In this document: piece by piece, positions 35,840 to 48,079 of the stretch
Layout of the letters: each line of letters opens with the position of its first letter
Numbering within the stretch: position 1 is the stretch's first letter
Source of the DNA: Metopolophium dirhodum
Taxonomy: Eukaryota; Arthropoda; Insecta; Hemiptera; Aphididae
Assembly (NCBI RefSeq): GCF_019925205.1
Contig: NC_083560.1
Coordinates: 60,897,266-60,961,265, forward strand
Direction of reading: 5' to 3'
DNA length: 64,000 nt
Made by a program: the position numbers and the translations under genes
The notes under the pieces: generated by a model
Told to the model about the DNA's origin: nothing
Database searches by the model: none
What the model saw: only the letters and a program-made list of their open reading frames with translations

Positions 35840-36578
35840 ATTATTACAATATTGATGAATAAGTACATCGTAAATATTATATTATATGAAATTACTATAT
35901 AAATATTTATTTATTTATTTATTTATAAACCAGTAGGTACCCTTTAGTAATAATAATGAAGTAAGTAGAATTTAAATTTGGAAAATATAACAGTGAAACT
36001 ATTAATTAAATACTATAATGTTTTAAATGAGTTAATATTTTAAAAATTAATCGTATTATTGTTTATGAATCCTAACATCTTAAATGATTTTTTAACTAAA
36101 GTATTGATATGTAATATACTACAATATTATCAACTTTATAATTTATAACAAATTGGTCTAGATTTTACAGTAAAATTAAAGTATCAGTTGGATACATTTA
36201 ATAGTCAAACATATTTAATATTTATTTATTATAATATAATTTTGATGTCTGATAGGAAACAGTGTAACTACTCGTATATGAAATCGATAAATTCATGAAG
36301 TGGGAACGGTGAACAATATACCTAGGTACTGTAATACTGTGTGCCCAGTGTCCACAAAAACACTTACACAGTAGTATAATATATAACTATTTAAGTCATT
36401 TTAATTAGTATACAAAAATGAAAAATACTTATTTAAAAATCTAAAAATGTTACACTCTGCAGATCACATTAGTTTAAAAATGTATGTGAATTGATCTCTT
36501 ATATATAATGTAAAGGTAAGATTATTACCAATCGAGGTTATATTATTAATTCATTTTAAAACGAGATATGTGTATTTT
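35840..36578. other. Gene-free stretch
   Basis: A+T-rich; a (TTTA)n run at about 35908-35930 and a one-arm fragment of the long-TIR MITE at about 36455-36515. Nothing else is seen. Confidence 0.45.
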
Positions 36579-36579
36579 A

Positions 36580-37011
36580 AGAGGACGTAATACTGGTATT
36601 TGTTGTCTCCGTCTTACAATTGTGTAACATAGCAAATTTACGCTCAGCAGAATACGTGTAGCTTTGTTAGTTTAAAAATTAGAGTGAATTGACCTATTAT
36701 GAAACTTGATGGTAAGAACATTATTTATGTTTGCATGAAGGTTTTTTACGATAGTTAAATTTTTTAGCAAGTTATGCATATATAATATACCGTAAATTAA
36801 AAATGCTCATAAGTCATAACTCACATAAAAACTGAATTATCGTAAAAAACCAAAGTACAAACACAGATAATGTTCTTACCATCAAGTTTCATAATAGGTC
36901 AATTCACTCTAATGTTTAAACTAACGAAGATACAAGTATTCTGCTGAGCGTAAATTTGCTACGTTACGCACCAGTAAGACGGAGACAACAAATACCAGTG
37001 TTATGTCCTCT
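36580..37011. mobile_element. Long-TIR MITE with TA target (432 bp)
   Basis: Arms of about 160 bp are near-perfect inverted repeats: AGAGGACGTAATACTGGTAT and its counterpart at the right end, GTCTCCGTCTTAC, AATTTACGCTCAGCAGAATAC-like and CTTGATGGTAAGAACATTAT-like blocks. TA flanks both sides (36578-36579, 37012-37013). Related to 28436-28707 but with longer and better-matched arms. The transcript would form a long hairpin. Confidence 0.85.
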
Positions 37012-37014
37012 TAA

Positions 37015-38013
37015 GATGTACAACTATAATATATAAGTATCAGCTTGGGGTATCTTTCTGGGGATTTTTTCCAGGGATTATTTTATCCGAGGGTTTTTTT
37101 CTGATAACTGATGAAAAATATTAGGTACTATTAACGCTATTACGAATGTGCATACTGCATACATAAAAATAAAAGTAAATAAATAATATAATACTGAAAT
37201 CTTCATTTAAATTTAGCTTAAATCTATAATATTATCATTGTATGACTGAGTAGTGAGGCGAGATCACACTCATCGTCGCGCTAACGGAAAATAGTTGTGC
37301 GGTCGCGTTATCGACTGGCCATTGTCACTGGTGTTTATTTTGAAATTTTGGTATTATTTTTGTACTTATTGACCCGCGGATGCAGCCTAGCTGCTGTCAT
37401 CAACTAATATAAATTATTATTATTATCGAGCACAGAAAGTACAGTAACATGTTTCCAACTAGTAACTACGCCATTCTGATTTTGGTTTTATTTTGTCACT
37501 GTATGTACCTAGGTACTATTAGATAATGGATTTTTATTTAAGATTCAGGATCTAAGACAAGTAGGTACATTTTCGTATTATAATTTACACCCATAACCTA
37601 TAAACTGGTCACACGTACAGTGTACACATAATAATACGATGATCATTGTAATTATTGATATTATTATTGTTTTTGTAAATTATGTAACATTTTGATTACC
37701 TATACTCAACTCGATATTAACCACCACTGCGCCGACTTCGCATATTAACATGGCCGCCTTGTTCAGTGTTGTATAAATATATTTTTTTAAATATCTAGAT
37801 AAAGATAAAAAATAATTGGTAGAATAGTTGTCTAGATGAAGATAAAAGGTACATAATAATTTAACTATCTAGATAAAGATAAAAAATCAACATTTATTAT
37901 CCAGATAAAAAAAAAGATAAATTTTTTTTTTAATATGTACCTACCTACCTACCTACCTATTTATTACAAACCTAAAGTGAATAAAGTATATTAGATAATT
38001 TATAATATTATGT
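37015..38013. repeat. Gene-free stretch with TATCTAGATAA repeat
   Basis: 37764-37930 starts CAGTGTTGT and has several TATCTAGATAAAGATAAAA words. It is the reverse complement of the right ends at 28857 and 39610, so it is another copy in opposite orientation. A G+C-richer patch lies at about 37250-37330. An ACCT microsatellite lies at 37940-37960. Confidence 0.5.
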
Positions 38014-38021
38014 AACACATC

Positions 38022-38612
38022 CAAGCCCGGATTAAGGATCAATTGGACACCATACACCAAGTGGGCGCCCTTTCAACTTTAACTTCAAAATAATTGTATC
38101 ATTATCTACATATTAACGACTTTATATTATTGTATAATGTTTTACTATACAAAAAATATACAGAGTGTATCCTATGTCATTGTACCTACGCGGGTTTTTT
38201 TTTAACAATTATCGATCGATGATATGGAGTTTCGTTAAAATAAAAAAAGACGCGTGTTTCTTTATTTTTAACACGCAGTTGTACCAATTTTAAAATCGAC
38301 TTTATATTTTCAAATGGAAATCACAATATTTTTTGATGGATTCCGGTAAGGTGGTAAAGCTTTTTTCTAAACATTTTGACAGTCAAATAATCAATTTTGG
38401 TTTGCAAGGTTATTAACTATGGTCCTCTAAAGTGTAGTATAATAATATGCATTAATACTTTTAACTGAAATACCTGATTTACAAGAGCTAAATATTTTTA
38501 TTTTTTTTAAACTATTGGACGCGTTAGAAAAATATATTTTGGGGATAGAGATGGGCCTCCAAAATCAATGAACCCCGGGCTTGAACCCCTTGCCCCCCTT
38601 AATCCAGGCTTG
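38022..38612. mobile_element. hAT-type MITE, copy 2 (591 bp)
   Basis: Ends CAAGCCCGGATTAAGG and CCTTAATCCAGGCTTG are 16-bp inverted repeats with one mismatch. Perfect 8-bp target duplication AACACATC at 38014-38021 and 38613-38620. Interior aligns with 1610-2343 over most of its length with internal length differences. Confidence 0.88.
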
Positions 38613-39054
38613 AACACATCTTAATTTCATAACAATTGTAAATTATGTAACTTTAAGTTAATTAAATGATATTTCAAAAAATGTGTTTTTTAAATTAAGT
38701 AAAGGGCAATTTTCAAAACACCAAAAAATTTGATGTCAAAAAACAAAACTTCAAAATTATTTCGACTTGAAATTTTCTTTATATTTACATATATTATGTG
38801 TTTTAATAATTAATTATTGTTTTACCTAATGAACACAATTAAAATAAATTAAATTAAAAATACAAATCAAATGTATTGTTTCTTCTTTAATAGAAATAAA
38901 TAATAATAATGATATTTACATAAAAATGTATTATTTAAAATTCCGGTAATAATATTTAATAACTAATAAGTGATAGGAAACTATTAAATAAACACATAGG
39001 TAGGTGGCTAGAGCCGCCTTAATAAAATATAGATACACACTAATCATGTATATG

Positions 39055-39610
39055 TTACCGCAATGCTAAAATTAGTATTATATGTATTTTATTTTACACT
39101 AGGTAATATTATTATGATACTTATTATACTTATTAATAATAATTTATTTTGTGATCGTTTCAAATGTTAATTGCAGAATGCGGGTATCCAGCTGTTGACG
39201 GTCAGCGAAACGACGCTGATACGTAGACAACGTTTATAAAGTTTATTAATAAGAACATTTAAAATATAAACTTGATATATCTAATAATTTAAGAATGAAA
39301 AATATATATAGATATATTTATAAATCATAAATTATAATACTAATACATATTATAAGTAATAGTTAAAATTATAATTTTTACATATTATGTTTAAATACAA
39401 ATTTACTATTTTGTTTTCAGAAAATATAAAACACCTAATTAACATTAATTATAATTTATAATAGAAATATTTAAAAATTAAATTTTATCTAGATATTTTA
39501 ATTATTTATCTTAGATAATAGCTTAGAAACATATTTCCCATTTATTTGTATAAGATAAAAGATAAAAATATACCTATCTAGATAATTTATCTAGATAAAA
39601 CACAACACTG
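39055..39610. repeat. Repeat unit ending ACAACACTG, uninterrupted copy
   Basis: Aligns with 28010-28857 from CAATGCTAAAATTAGTATT to CACAACACTG. It lacks the 272-bp MITE: near 39430 it reads AAAACACCTAATTAACATT where the other copy has the insertion. This is the natural empty site. Confidence 0.65.
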
Positions 39611-40504
39611 ATTATATTATATAAATAATACTATATTCTATATAACTATGCTTCGAAATGAATTAAAAAGAAAAGGCGGAGCGGAAAAGAAAAGAGAGCT
39701 TATAAATATTATCATTGATTATATATCCTAGTATTTATAATCAATGATATTATAGGCATGTACCTACTTTTATTTATTGATAAATGTATTCATGTTTAAA
39801 GAATTAGTTATTGTTTATTTTACCACCACAACCAGTATGATATATATCAAGTGACAAAGTACGTCAAGTTACCTTCTATAGTTATACATTTATAATTAGT
39901 ACAATACGTACTACTATAAAGTAAGTATAATATAATATAAAATAATATAAAATAATATAATATTATCACTATAATATTGTGATATATAGTAAAATAATAA
40001 ATGTAGTTGAATAGTGTATCTAATGACTAATATTAATTTTAGATTTATTCTTAACAAAAAAAAAAGGTGGGGGGTTGCCGGACTGGTTTCAATGTCGAGG
40101 TAATTGTTTTGTTGGATTCTGGATATAATCATATGGGCCACTAGATTCTATTTTTCCCGGGCCGGTCAGACCATGTCTATCCGCTACTGTACCTACCTAT
40201 ATAACAAGGATGGCCAGCGATAAAAGAGTTGCGAGTGCCACAAAATAATAAAAAATAATATGAAGAGAAAGGAAAGGAATAATACCTATTATCAGGGCTG
40301 AATTATGGGAGGGGGGTGTTGGGCGGATGGCGACACAGCCCCAGTTGCCAAAATGTTGTAATCAAATATTTGTTCACCTGTGAATTATTAAGATTTTTAA
40401 AGTTTTAATTTTTTTAATAATTTATTATATACCTAGTAAATATAATATAATATAATATATTAATAATAAGAATAAAAATGTAATATTAATTAACTGCATA
40501 GTCT

Positions 40505-40554
40505 GTAATTGGGCTCTGTCCGTAATGTTTGAAATAAATAAATAAATAAATAAT
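40505..40554 (+). mobile_element. Orphan LINE 3' end
   Basis: GTAATTGGGCTCTGTCCGTA followed by (AATA)n matches the 3' end of the Jockey-like LINE at about 50980-51024 (GTAATTGGGCACCTCCCGTA then AATAAATAAAG). It is a short dead-on-arrival copy. The rest of 39611-41200 holds nothing I can name. Confidence 0.55.
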
Positions 40555-41219
40555 ATATTTCTATTACATTTATTTTTATTTTGTTCATAATATTATAATT
40601 ATATATTAATATGATCCATGAAGTTCCTAAATATTAAAAACAACTTCTATGATGAATTATAAGCAAAAGCGCTCCAGGGCCACCCACCAATTTTTACCTC
40701 AACCTGGTACCTGCTGCGGGCTGCAGCAGTCAACCTATTTCTGTTATAATAGTAATAATATATCTACAAAATAATTCAACAATTCATTAAAATATTAAAA
40801 TTAAATTAATAATCAATGTAATAATTGATACAATACAATATAAATCATATTTCTAAAATAACACAACAGTTAAATAAATATAATAAATACAATACAATAT
40901 TATATAGGTATATAAAATAATACAAATTAAATTTGATAACATTTATTAATATTTTTTTATAATGTGATGATGCCAAACTAATGAAATGTAAACGATTAAT
41001 TTTTTATCTTCATAATCTATTAATAAATCTACGATTTTTTTTTTTTTGATAAATATATTTTGTGTTCTTACTAATTTCTATCATTAATTATAGCGATAAC
41101 ATTTTTATACAGGTATTTCTTAATATAATACTTATAATATAGCTATGTAAGTAAAATAAAACTATTTTTTCCCTGGCGGAATTGATAGATTGTTTTTAGA
41201 CTACCTGTACTGGCGGGCG

Positions 41220-43513
41220 GCACAACCCATTTGCGCCCGAACCCATTTATTGTAGCCCATTTGCGCCCCAAATCATAGCCCGTATGCGCCCGATTCAGAT
41301 CAGGTGAAAATCGTGCAACGTTGCCATTTATTGAATATATTAGTATAATTATAATATATAAATTAATATTTGATCGTTTTCCATGCTTATCGAAACCAAT
41401 ATCCAAATCAATGAAAATAATAATATATTGTCGTTAGTCGTGCTAATTGAAACTGTAAAATCCCAATCGATAAAGATTATATTATATAAAATGGATTTAT
41501 CAGTCTCATTGTGTGTGTCAGTTGCATCAGCACATGAACAGTAAGTACTACTATAATATAGGTAATGGAATTTAATTTAACTATTTCAAGTAAACAAAAA
41601 CTTTGTTTAGTTTTTCGTAATTTTAAATATCACGTAAGTAGAAACCTCGTTTCTGGAGATATAAGTTGGCGCTGTGCAAAAAAACCTATAGTGCATGTCA
41701 AAACTAATAATTAAAAAACGAAGTGAACCGAAATTAAAGACAGTCATACCTATAATCCGGAAACTGAAGAAAGTTTAAACTTACTAGACGTTCAAGGTAT
41801 TAGGTAGGTGTAAAAGAAAAGCGTGTGAAGATTTAACTTTATGACCGAATAAGATAATACGTATAGAGCTTTCCACGTGCAGTACTGCTAAGCATTCTGA
41901 TGTTCATAATATCAGGAAATCTATATACCCCGAACGCCAAAAAATATTACCCCCAGTACCTAAATTACTCAACGAAGCAATTGAACAAATATCTAATTTA
42001 GTAATTTTAACAAATAAAAACGAAGAGTTTACATATATTGATAATATAAATAATATTATTTCGATTACATGCAAAACGAATTAAAATTTTTATGAGATTT
42101 CAACAATTCTGACATATTTGGTGATGGTACTTTTACTTATAAACCTTCATATTTTTATCAAATGTATGGCATTCATATATATGTAAATGGATTTTATATA
42201 CCACTTGTTATTGCGTTTTTGCCATCAAAATCATTTGAATATTATCGAGCTATGTGGAACTTTATTTGCCAATTATGTACAAATAAAATACAAAACAATT
42301 TTACATTATTATCAATCTATTTAAATTTTGAAATCGCAGCATACAAAGCATTTCTAAAAGTATTTCCGTACAGCGAAATAAAAGCCTGTAGATTTCATTT
42401 AGGTCAATCGTAGTACCAAAAAATAAATTCTTTGTCAGATCTAAAAAAAATTGTACAAGAATCAATCATGTAATATCACTAAATGGTTAACATTATTTTT
42501 TGGGTTACCATTTTTACCGTCAAATGAAGTGGAAGATGCTTTTTTTGATTTACAAAACTTAACTCCACATTTTAGTTTGGCGTCTTTATCCGAATTTTCT
42601 AAATATATATTGAATAATTATATCATTGAAGGATATCCATTTCCACCATAAATTCTGAACCTCCAACTGACGCACCTCGCACTACAAATTGCGCTGAATC
42701 ATTTCACAAACACTTTAACTTTCAATTTTATTCACCTCATCCTCCATTAATTAGTGTTATTTAAAATTTAAAATTAATTTAGTGGAATCATATTTAAAAA
42801 TAAATGAGATCAAGAAGGGTAAAATAAAACCTAGATGTAAAGACGAAAAAGAACGAATACAATTTACTTATGAAGCGTGGAATGAGTACAAAGAAAAACA
42901 TTTAAATAGATTAGAATGCTTAAAAAAAATTTCTTATACATTTCGGGGACTCGATTTATAATAACTGTATTATTCTGGTAACTAGGTAATTAATTTTTGT
43001 ATTATTGACATTCTTATTATTGACTAATGTATATTATTAATTATTTTGAAAATGATTACTTTTTTTCTGATTTGTCTTAAACGATCTTACATGATAACTT
43101 ACGACTAATATGTATTATTTATTTTGGATCTATATACATTTAATTTAATACAATATTAATAATTTAGATATATATGTGTAGTATTGCAATTGTATTTATT
43201 AATTATTTTGATTTTACGTAAAAATTTAACTATTTGAAATTTAATTTAATGCAATACAAATAATATTTAGATATATAATATGTATACAGTGCAGTGCCTA
43301 TTTATTTGCCTACTTATTATTTTGAAAATAATTACTTTTTTTCTGATTTGTTTTAAACGATCTTAAACGATAGCTGACGGCAACGTTGTATGGAAAATGG
43401 GTGCATTTGGGCTATAAATCAGGGTGTTAAGTTTTTATTTTGGGCGCAAATGTCCATAACCCTCGGGGCGCAAATGGGCTACTCTGGGGCGTTAATGGGC
43501 TACAGCCCTGTCG
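41220..43513 (+). mobile_element. MULE (Mutator-like) element with TIRs
   Basis: The left end carries repeated words such as AACCCATTTGCGCCC and TGTAGCCCATTTGCGCCCC. The right end carries their inverted forms GGGGCGCAAATGGGCTACT and GGGGCGTTAATGGGCTACA. A dead transposase lies between. Terminal bases are approximate; a 9-bp target duplication was not identified. CCCTGGCGGAATTGATA (41171) and CCCTGTCGGAATCGATA (43506) flank the element in direct orientation. Confidence 0.7.
41565..42961 (+). pseudogene. MULE transposase with N-terminal FLYWCH finger
   Basis: Pieces in order: a FLYWCH-like start (about 41565-41700; KLCLVFRNFKYHV, DISWRCAKK); then the MULE transposase core (42110-42413: GDGTFTYKPSYFYQMYGIH, FYIPLVIAFLPSK, FPYSEIKACRFHLGQS); then the C-terminal region (42480-42760: LFFGLPFLPSNEVEDAF, TTNCAESFHKHFN); ending FRGLDL and a stop at 42961. 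Stops and frameshifts separate the pieces, including TGA where MULEs have a codon just before the GDGTF block, and a stop after the HLGQS motif. The expected second acidic residue in the DFE motif reads NFE. The protein catalysed cut-and-paste transposition; this copy is inactive. Confidence 0.85.
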
Positions 43514-43519
43514 GAATCG

Positions 43520-46500
43520 ATACACCTTATCCCCCAGTGTAAAAAGGTCTGGCGGAATCGATGAAACCCGCAGTTTGGTTCCCCTGCTTTATAAAATGTT
43601 TCTTTTTCTACTTTTGCCCCCCGACTTCACAAACCAATATAATATTATGTATCACTTTACAGGTTTTACGTAGTAGGTACCTATATGACGGTGACCTTTT
43701 TGGGGGGAAAAATTCATCTACCCGAGCTTTTGCATGGCATGGTATATATAATGTTAATTCCTATATATTTGAATTCAGAAATTACGAATTACTTCTGTCA
43801 GACCGTTATAAGTAATAATATTAATGGTCACATCTAAAAAAAGTCTACTTAAGATGTTTAAAAAAAAGTTAGTTAATATTATTAGCAAATTAATTTGATA
43901 TATTTTGAGAATATGATTTACTATGAATTATAACTACCTACATTATTTTAAATTAAATGTATTTCTAATCACAAGGTACATCAGAATTGGTATCACGGGC
44001 TTAAAACTTTGTTTTGTTTTAATCATAAAATAAATAGACTCTCTGTCTTATAATATGTTATGGATATTAATTAGTAATTAATTTCAATAATTGTATTGTT
44101 AAATTTTTGCATATTATGCATATAGAATTATAATTTCAGAATTCTACTATAATAACTAATAAGTAGGTAGGTACCTAAAATGCATATTGCATATAATATG
44201 GTACCTATACCTATATTAATGATCTCTTTTAGATAAAAAATAAAGCTATGTTATTTAACAATTTGTTATACCATTGTATTATTATGCAATAGGTATATTA
44301 TTATATACATCAATTTAAATTCAACCAATAACAATTATAAAATATAATATTATATTAAATTAGTTTTCCGATGGATCCATTCTTCGTATTATAATACGGG
44401 TATACGTCATCAGATAATGATGTATGATCTAAGTTCCATAGACTGCACAAAATATCTAATTTATACGAGACACGAGTATAATGCATACGAACAATCTTAT
44501 GCATGAACATACGTATGCGGGATGTCGTACAAAATAATAAAATATATTTACTATACTGAATCGATGGGGCCAATCTCAAATATAACCCAATAAATCAACC
44601 AAGAAGGTGTTTAAAGATTAGACTGGGAAAAATGGTACCATCTCAACCCCTCTCCCCAACAAATAATGTTTTATGATTTTAATTAAAATATACAAAGTAA
44701 TCTACCTAAATCTAATATTTAATAACATATTATCAGACAAATTAGATTCTAATAAATCAAGAGTACCTTATTTACAAGTTGTATACAAAAAAGAAAAAAC
44801 TGAACTTATTAGATGATCTTTCTACTATAAAACAATTTTTTTTAAAGTATAACACTACTCACTCATCATCAGCGCCTGTTGAAACTTTTCAGTGGAGCTA
44901 TACAAGTCATTACAGACAGACAAAACAGTATTGATGATATGACTTTTAAAATTGTAATAAAATAACGATCCAATTGTTATTATTTTAGAATATAATTACA
45001 TACGATGTTTATTTTTAAGAGTATCTATTATGTATGACTGATTATTATTATTAATGTGTAATTACTAATTAGTATTCTTAAATAATCAGTAGATACATCG
45101 AATTGTGTGTAGGTATATTATATAAGTACGTTATTACCTATTTCTTATAATCTTATAAAGTATAGGTACTGCTAATATATTTTTATTCATAATGTCACAA
45201 TATTTTTAGAATAGAGTTTTGAAGGCTAAACCTCATACATTTTAGGTATGAAAAAAGAATTTTATTCACGACATGTCCCCTACTGACACTGGCTTTACAG
45301 GGTTCAGATACTTACTTACTATAGTGTGAGCAGGGCATAATAGTACAAAAGTCAAATAACAAGAAGGAGGAGGTATTTTTGGATTAATTGCAGCACTGCA
45401 AGTAAAAACTAACTTATCTATCTTCTTAAAAAACAATGGGCCACGCTTGACTAACCCTGCAGATGCCCCGCTGTTGAATTCAGCGGTCATGCAAATATAA
45501 AATACTGCATACTTTTTAAAGTTTACCTAAATAATAGTATGCTTATAGCTTATGAATTTGTCTTCAAAGTTAAAATGTTATAACATAAATACAATTTTGG
45601 TTTTCGTTATTTCGTTTATGTGTAAAAATGTGATAATAATTATCCATTATTGTGTAATTTCAAAATTTTCAGTAGTTTCATAGCTTATTATTAAACGAAT
45701 AATTTCCTGCGTCAGGCTTCACGTTCATATTATACATGGTTTTTTAAGTATGCTCATACAATTTTAGATTCTGAGCGGAGGGATGAATGTACTGATTTTA
45801 CAATGATGCGTGTATTTTATATTTTAATATTTTTTAATTTTATTTTTATTTGTGCCTTTCACCACATTTTAGGACAGTAAAAATACTTAGATTTCCTTCA
45901 ACATTATCTTTTTTGATAGGAAAGTGAATCTAGTTGTTACTTTGGGGGTCAAAAGTAAATAATTCCCATTAGTTTTCAAAAGAAAACACAGTTTTTTATA
46001 GTTATTTTATGTTCGAATTTGGTCGAAATTACTTAATTAATTAATCAAAAATAACAGTTTAAGTTATTTTGTTGTAATTTTATAATATAAATTCAACATA
46101 CCGGCTACTGTATTAATATAAACTTGCTAACCCCCCTCCAACCACCCTTTGATATCCACAAATGTCAGCAGAAATAATTTTTTTTTGAGGATTTCAATGT
46201 ATCTAAATCAAAATTCAAGCTAGTAGTTTTTGAGCTATATATCTTTGTGTACTAAAAGGATAAAACGTCTATGGGTTAAGTAGATCGGGGTGATTTGAAA
46301 ATGTTGTTAATTTCTATTGATCTATCGATATAAATAATTTGTAAAAAAGATCTAATTATATAACATATAGTGTATATTATTGTAAAACGATATTTAAGGA
46401 TTATTATCCTAAGTTCAACATTTCAATAATTCAGCAACTACTTATTAGAATTTTGATTTAGATACATCAGCATTTTCAAGAAAATCACCTGCTAAAAAAA

Positions 46501-46620
46501 TTGCAGTAAAAAAAGGGGGGGGGGCTACTGTTTGAAACATAGAAGTTTTTATCGCCACAAAACACTTCTTAGGTAGTAAAAAATATATCAGGAATTTGAA
46601 AATATGGTATTTAGGTATAC
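43520..46620. other. Gene-free stretch
   Basis: No gene is supported. 45765-46290 is a dispersed-repeat copy (GATTCTGAGCGGAGGGATG; GATAGGAAAGTGAATCTAGT). An open frame at 45490-45266 (minus) matches nothing I know. The rest is A+T-rich with no recognisable element. Confidence 0.45.
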
Positions 46621-47358
46621 TTGCCACCTATGCGTGGGGGGAGAATACACCCACAGCAGTCCATGCCCGAAGAAAAGGCGACCAAAATGGATCTAGCAAT
46701 GGACAGCAACATTGTTAGCATCAAGTATAGATTTATCTATATTTGAATAGCATCCCTTAATAATAAGAGATGTCGGCAACGGAAAACCATTGCATTAATT
46801 TTCCCAAATATCAAGGAATGAAGGACAATCATAATAATAGGAAATAAAACGATGGGATTCGGAACCTGGAGTCCGGCCGGGGGATACAGAGCATGGCGTC
46901 CCAGGTTATCAGCCAGCGAAATCCACGCTGAAACAAAAAACAAAACATTGAAAATAAAATCAAAAACAAAACTATTCCAACTAAAATAGGAACGTAGAAC
47001 GTAAGAACGTTGTTAAGACCAGGAAGATTTAAAGAACTTAAACAACAAATGAAGCTAAATCATCTTGATATTTTAGGAGTGTGTGAAACTAGATGAGAGG
47101 GATAACGGAGATTTCTAGAGTGATGAATTTCGAATGATAACATAACAGAGATAAGCAAGGAAAACAATGGAGTTGGAATACTATTAAACAAAGCTTAAAT
47201 GTTGATTCCTGTGGTCCAGGTGGATTACCATACGATATTCCTTCTTCGTGTATTATTAGTCTAACTGATGTCGAGTCAAGCCTAGTCAACCTACGTCTTA
47301 CTAAATCGGTCGGTCCGGATGGGCTCTCAGGTTTTTTATTTATAACCTTAGGTCTGTT

Positions 47359-48079
47359 TTGTGTTTTCTACTTTTTCTTATTAATAGTAAATCATTGTCT
47401 GAAGGTGTCTTTCCTGATATTTGGAAGATCAGCTCAGTTATTCCGATCTTTAAGTCAGGTGACATTACGGATGTCATCAATTACAGGCCAATCAGTATTA
47501 TCAGTCACCTTGCCAAACTACTCAAATCATTAGTTTTGAAGTCCATACATAAGCCAATTAATAAAATTATTATCAATGAACAACATGGTTTTCACCCTGG
47601 GCGTTCTGTTACAACTTGTAATTTAATTTTTACTGAGTACGTTTTTGAGGCCTTCAGTAAGCATTCACAGGTTGATTCCGTTTATTTGGACTTCGCAAAG
47701 GCCTTTGACCGCGTGACCCATCGTACATTTTTGAGCGTTCTGTTAAATCTTGGGTTTGGCGAGCCTCTATTATCGTGTTTCAGTTCCTATTTGTCTGAGA
47801 GGACTGGTGAACCTAAAGGCGGGCATCTATCACCCATTCTTTTTGCACTCTTTATTAATGGCATCAAAGATGTGATACAGGACAGCGAACTTCTGTTCGC
47901 TGATGATATTAAACTTTTTCTCCGTATTGGCACCACTGATGATTGTAAACTCTTACAACATGATCTTTATGCTGTCGCTCATTGGGCCCGGGGACTAGGC
48001 GTGGAGCTTAGTATCCCTAAATTTCATACCATGACTTACACTCGATCCAATGAGCACGTCATGTTTACATACACGATCA
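47359..48079 (+). pseudogene. Jockey-like reverse transcriptase, N-terminal and palm part
   Basis: Upstream in-frame sequence from about 47195 adds VGPDGLSG. The open frame then shows FPDIWKISSVIPIFKSGD, NYRPISIISHLAKL, QHGFHPGRSVTT, the motif A block YLDFAKAFDRVTH, and the catalytic LLFADDIKLFL. About 25 residues between YLSER and GGHLSPILF are missing and GVPQG reads GEPKG, so the enzyme is damaged. The family reverse-transcribes its own RNA at a nicked target. The frame continues past the R1-like insertion at 50291. Confidence 0.8.

Noticed and set aside
37764..39610. A single hAT-like element from CAGTGTTG to CAACACTG
   Set aside because: The flanks show no 8-bp duplication (GCCTTGTT versus ATTATATT), so these are better treated as two separate repeat copies.
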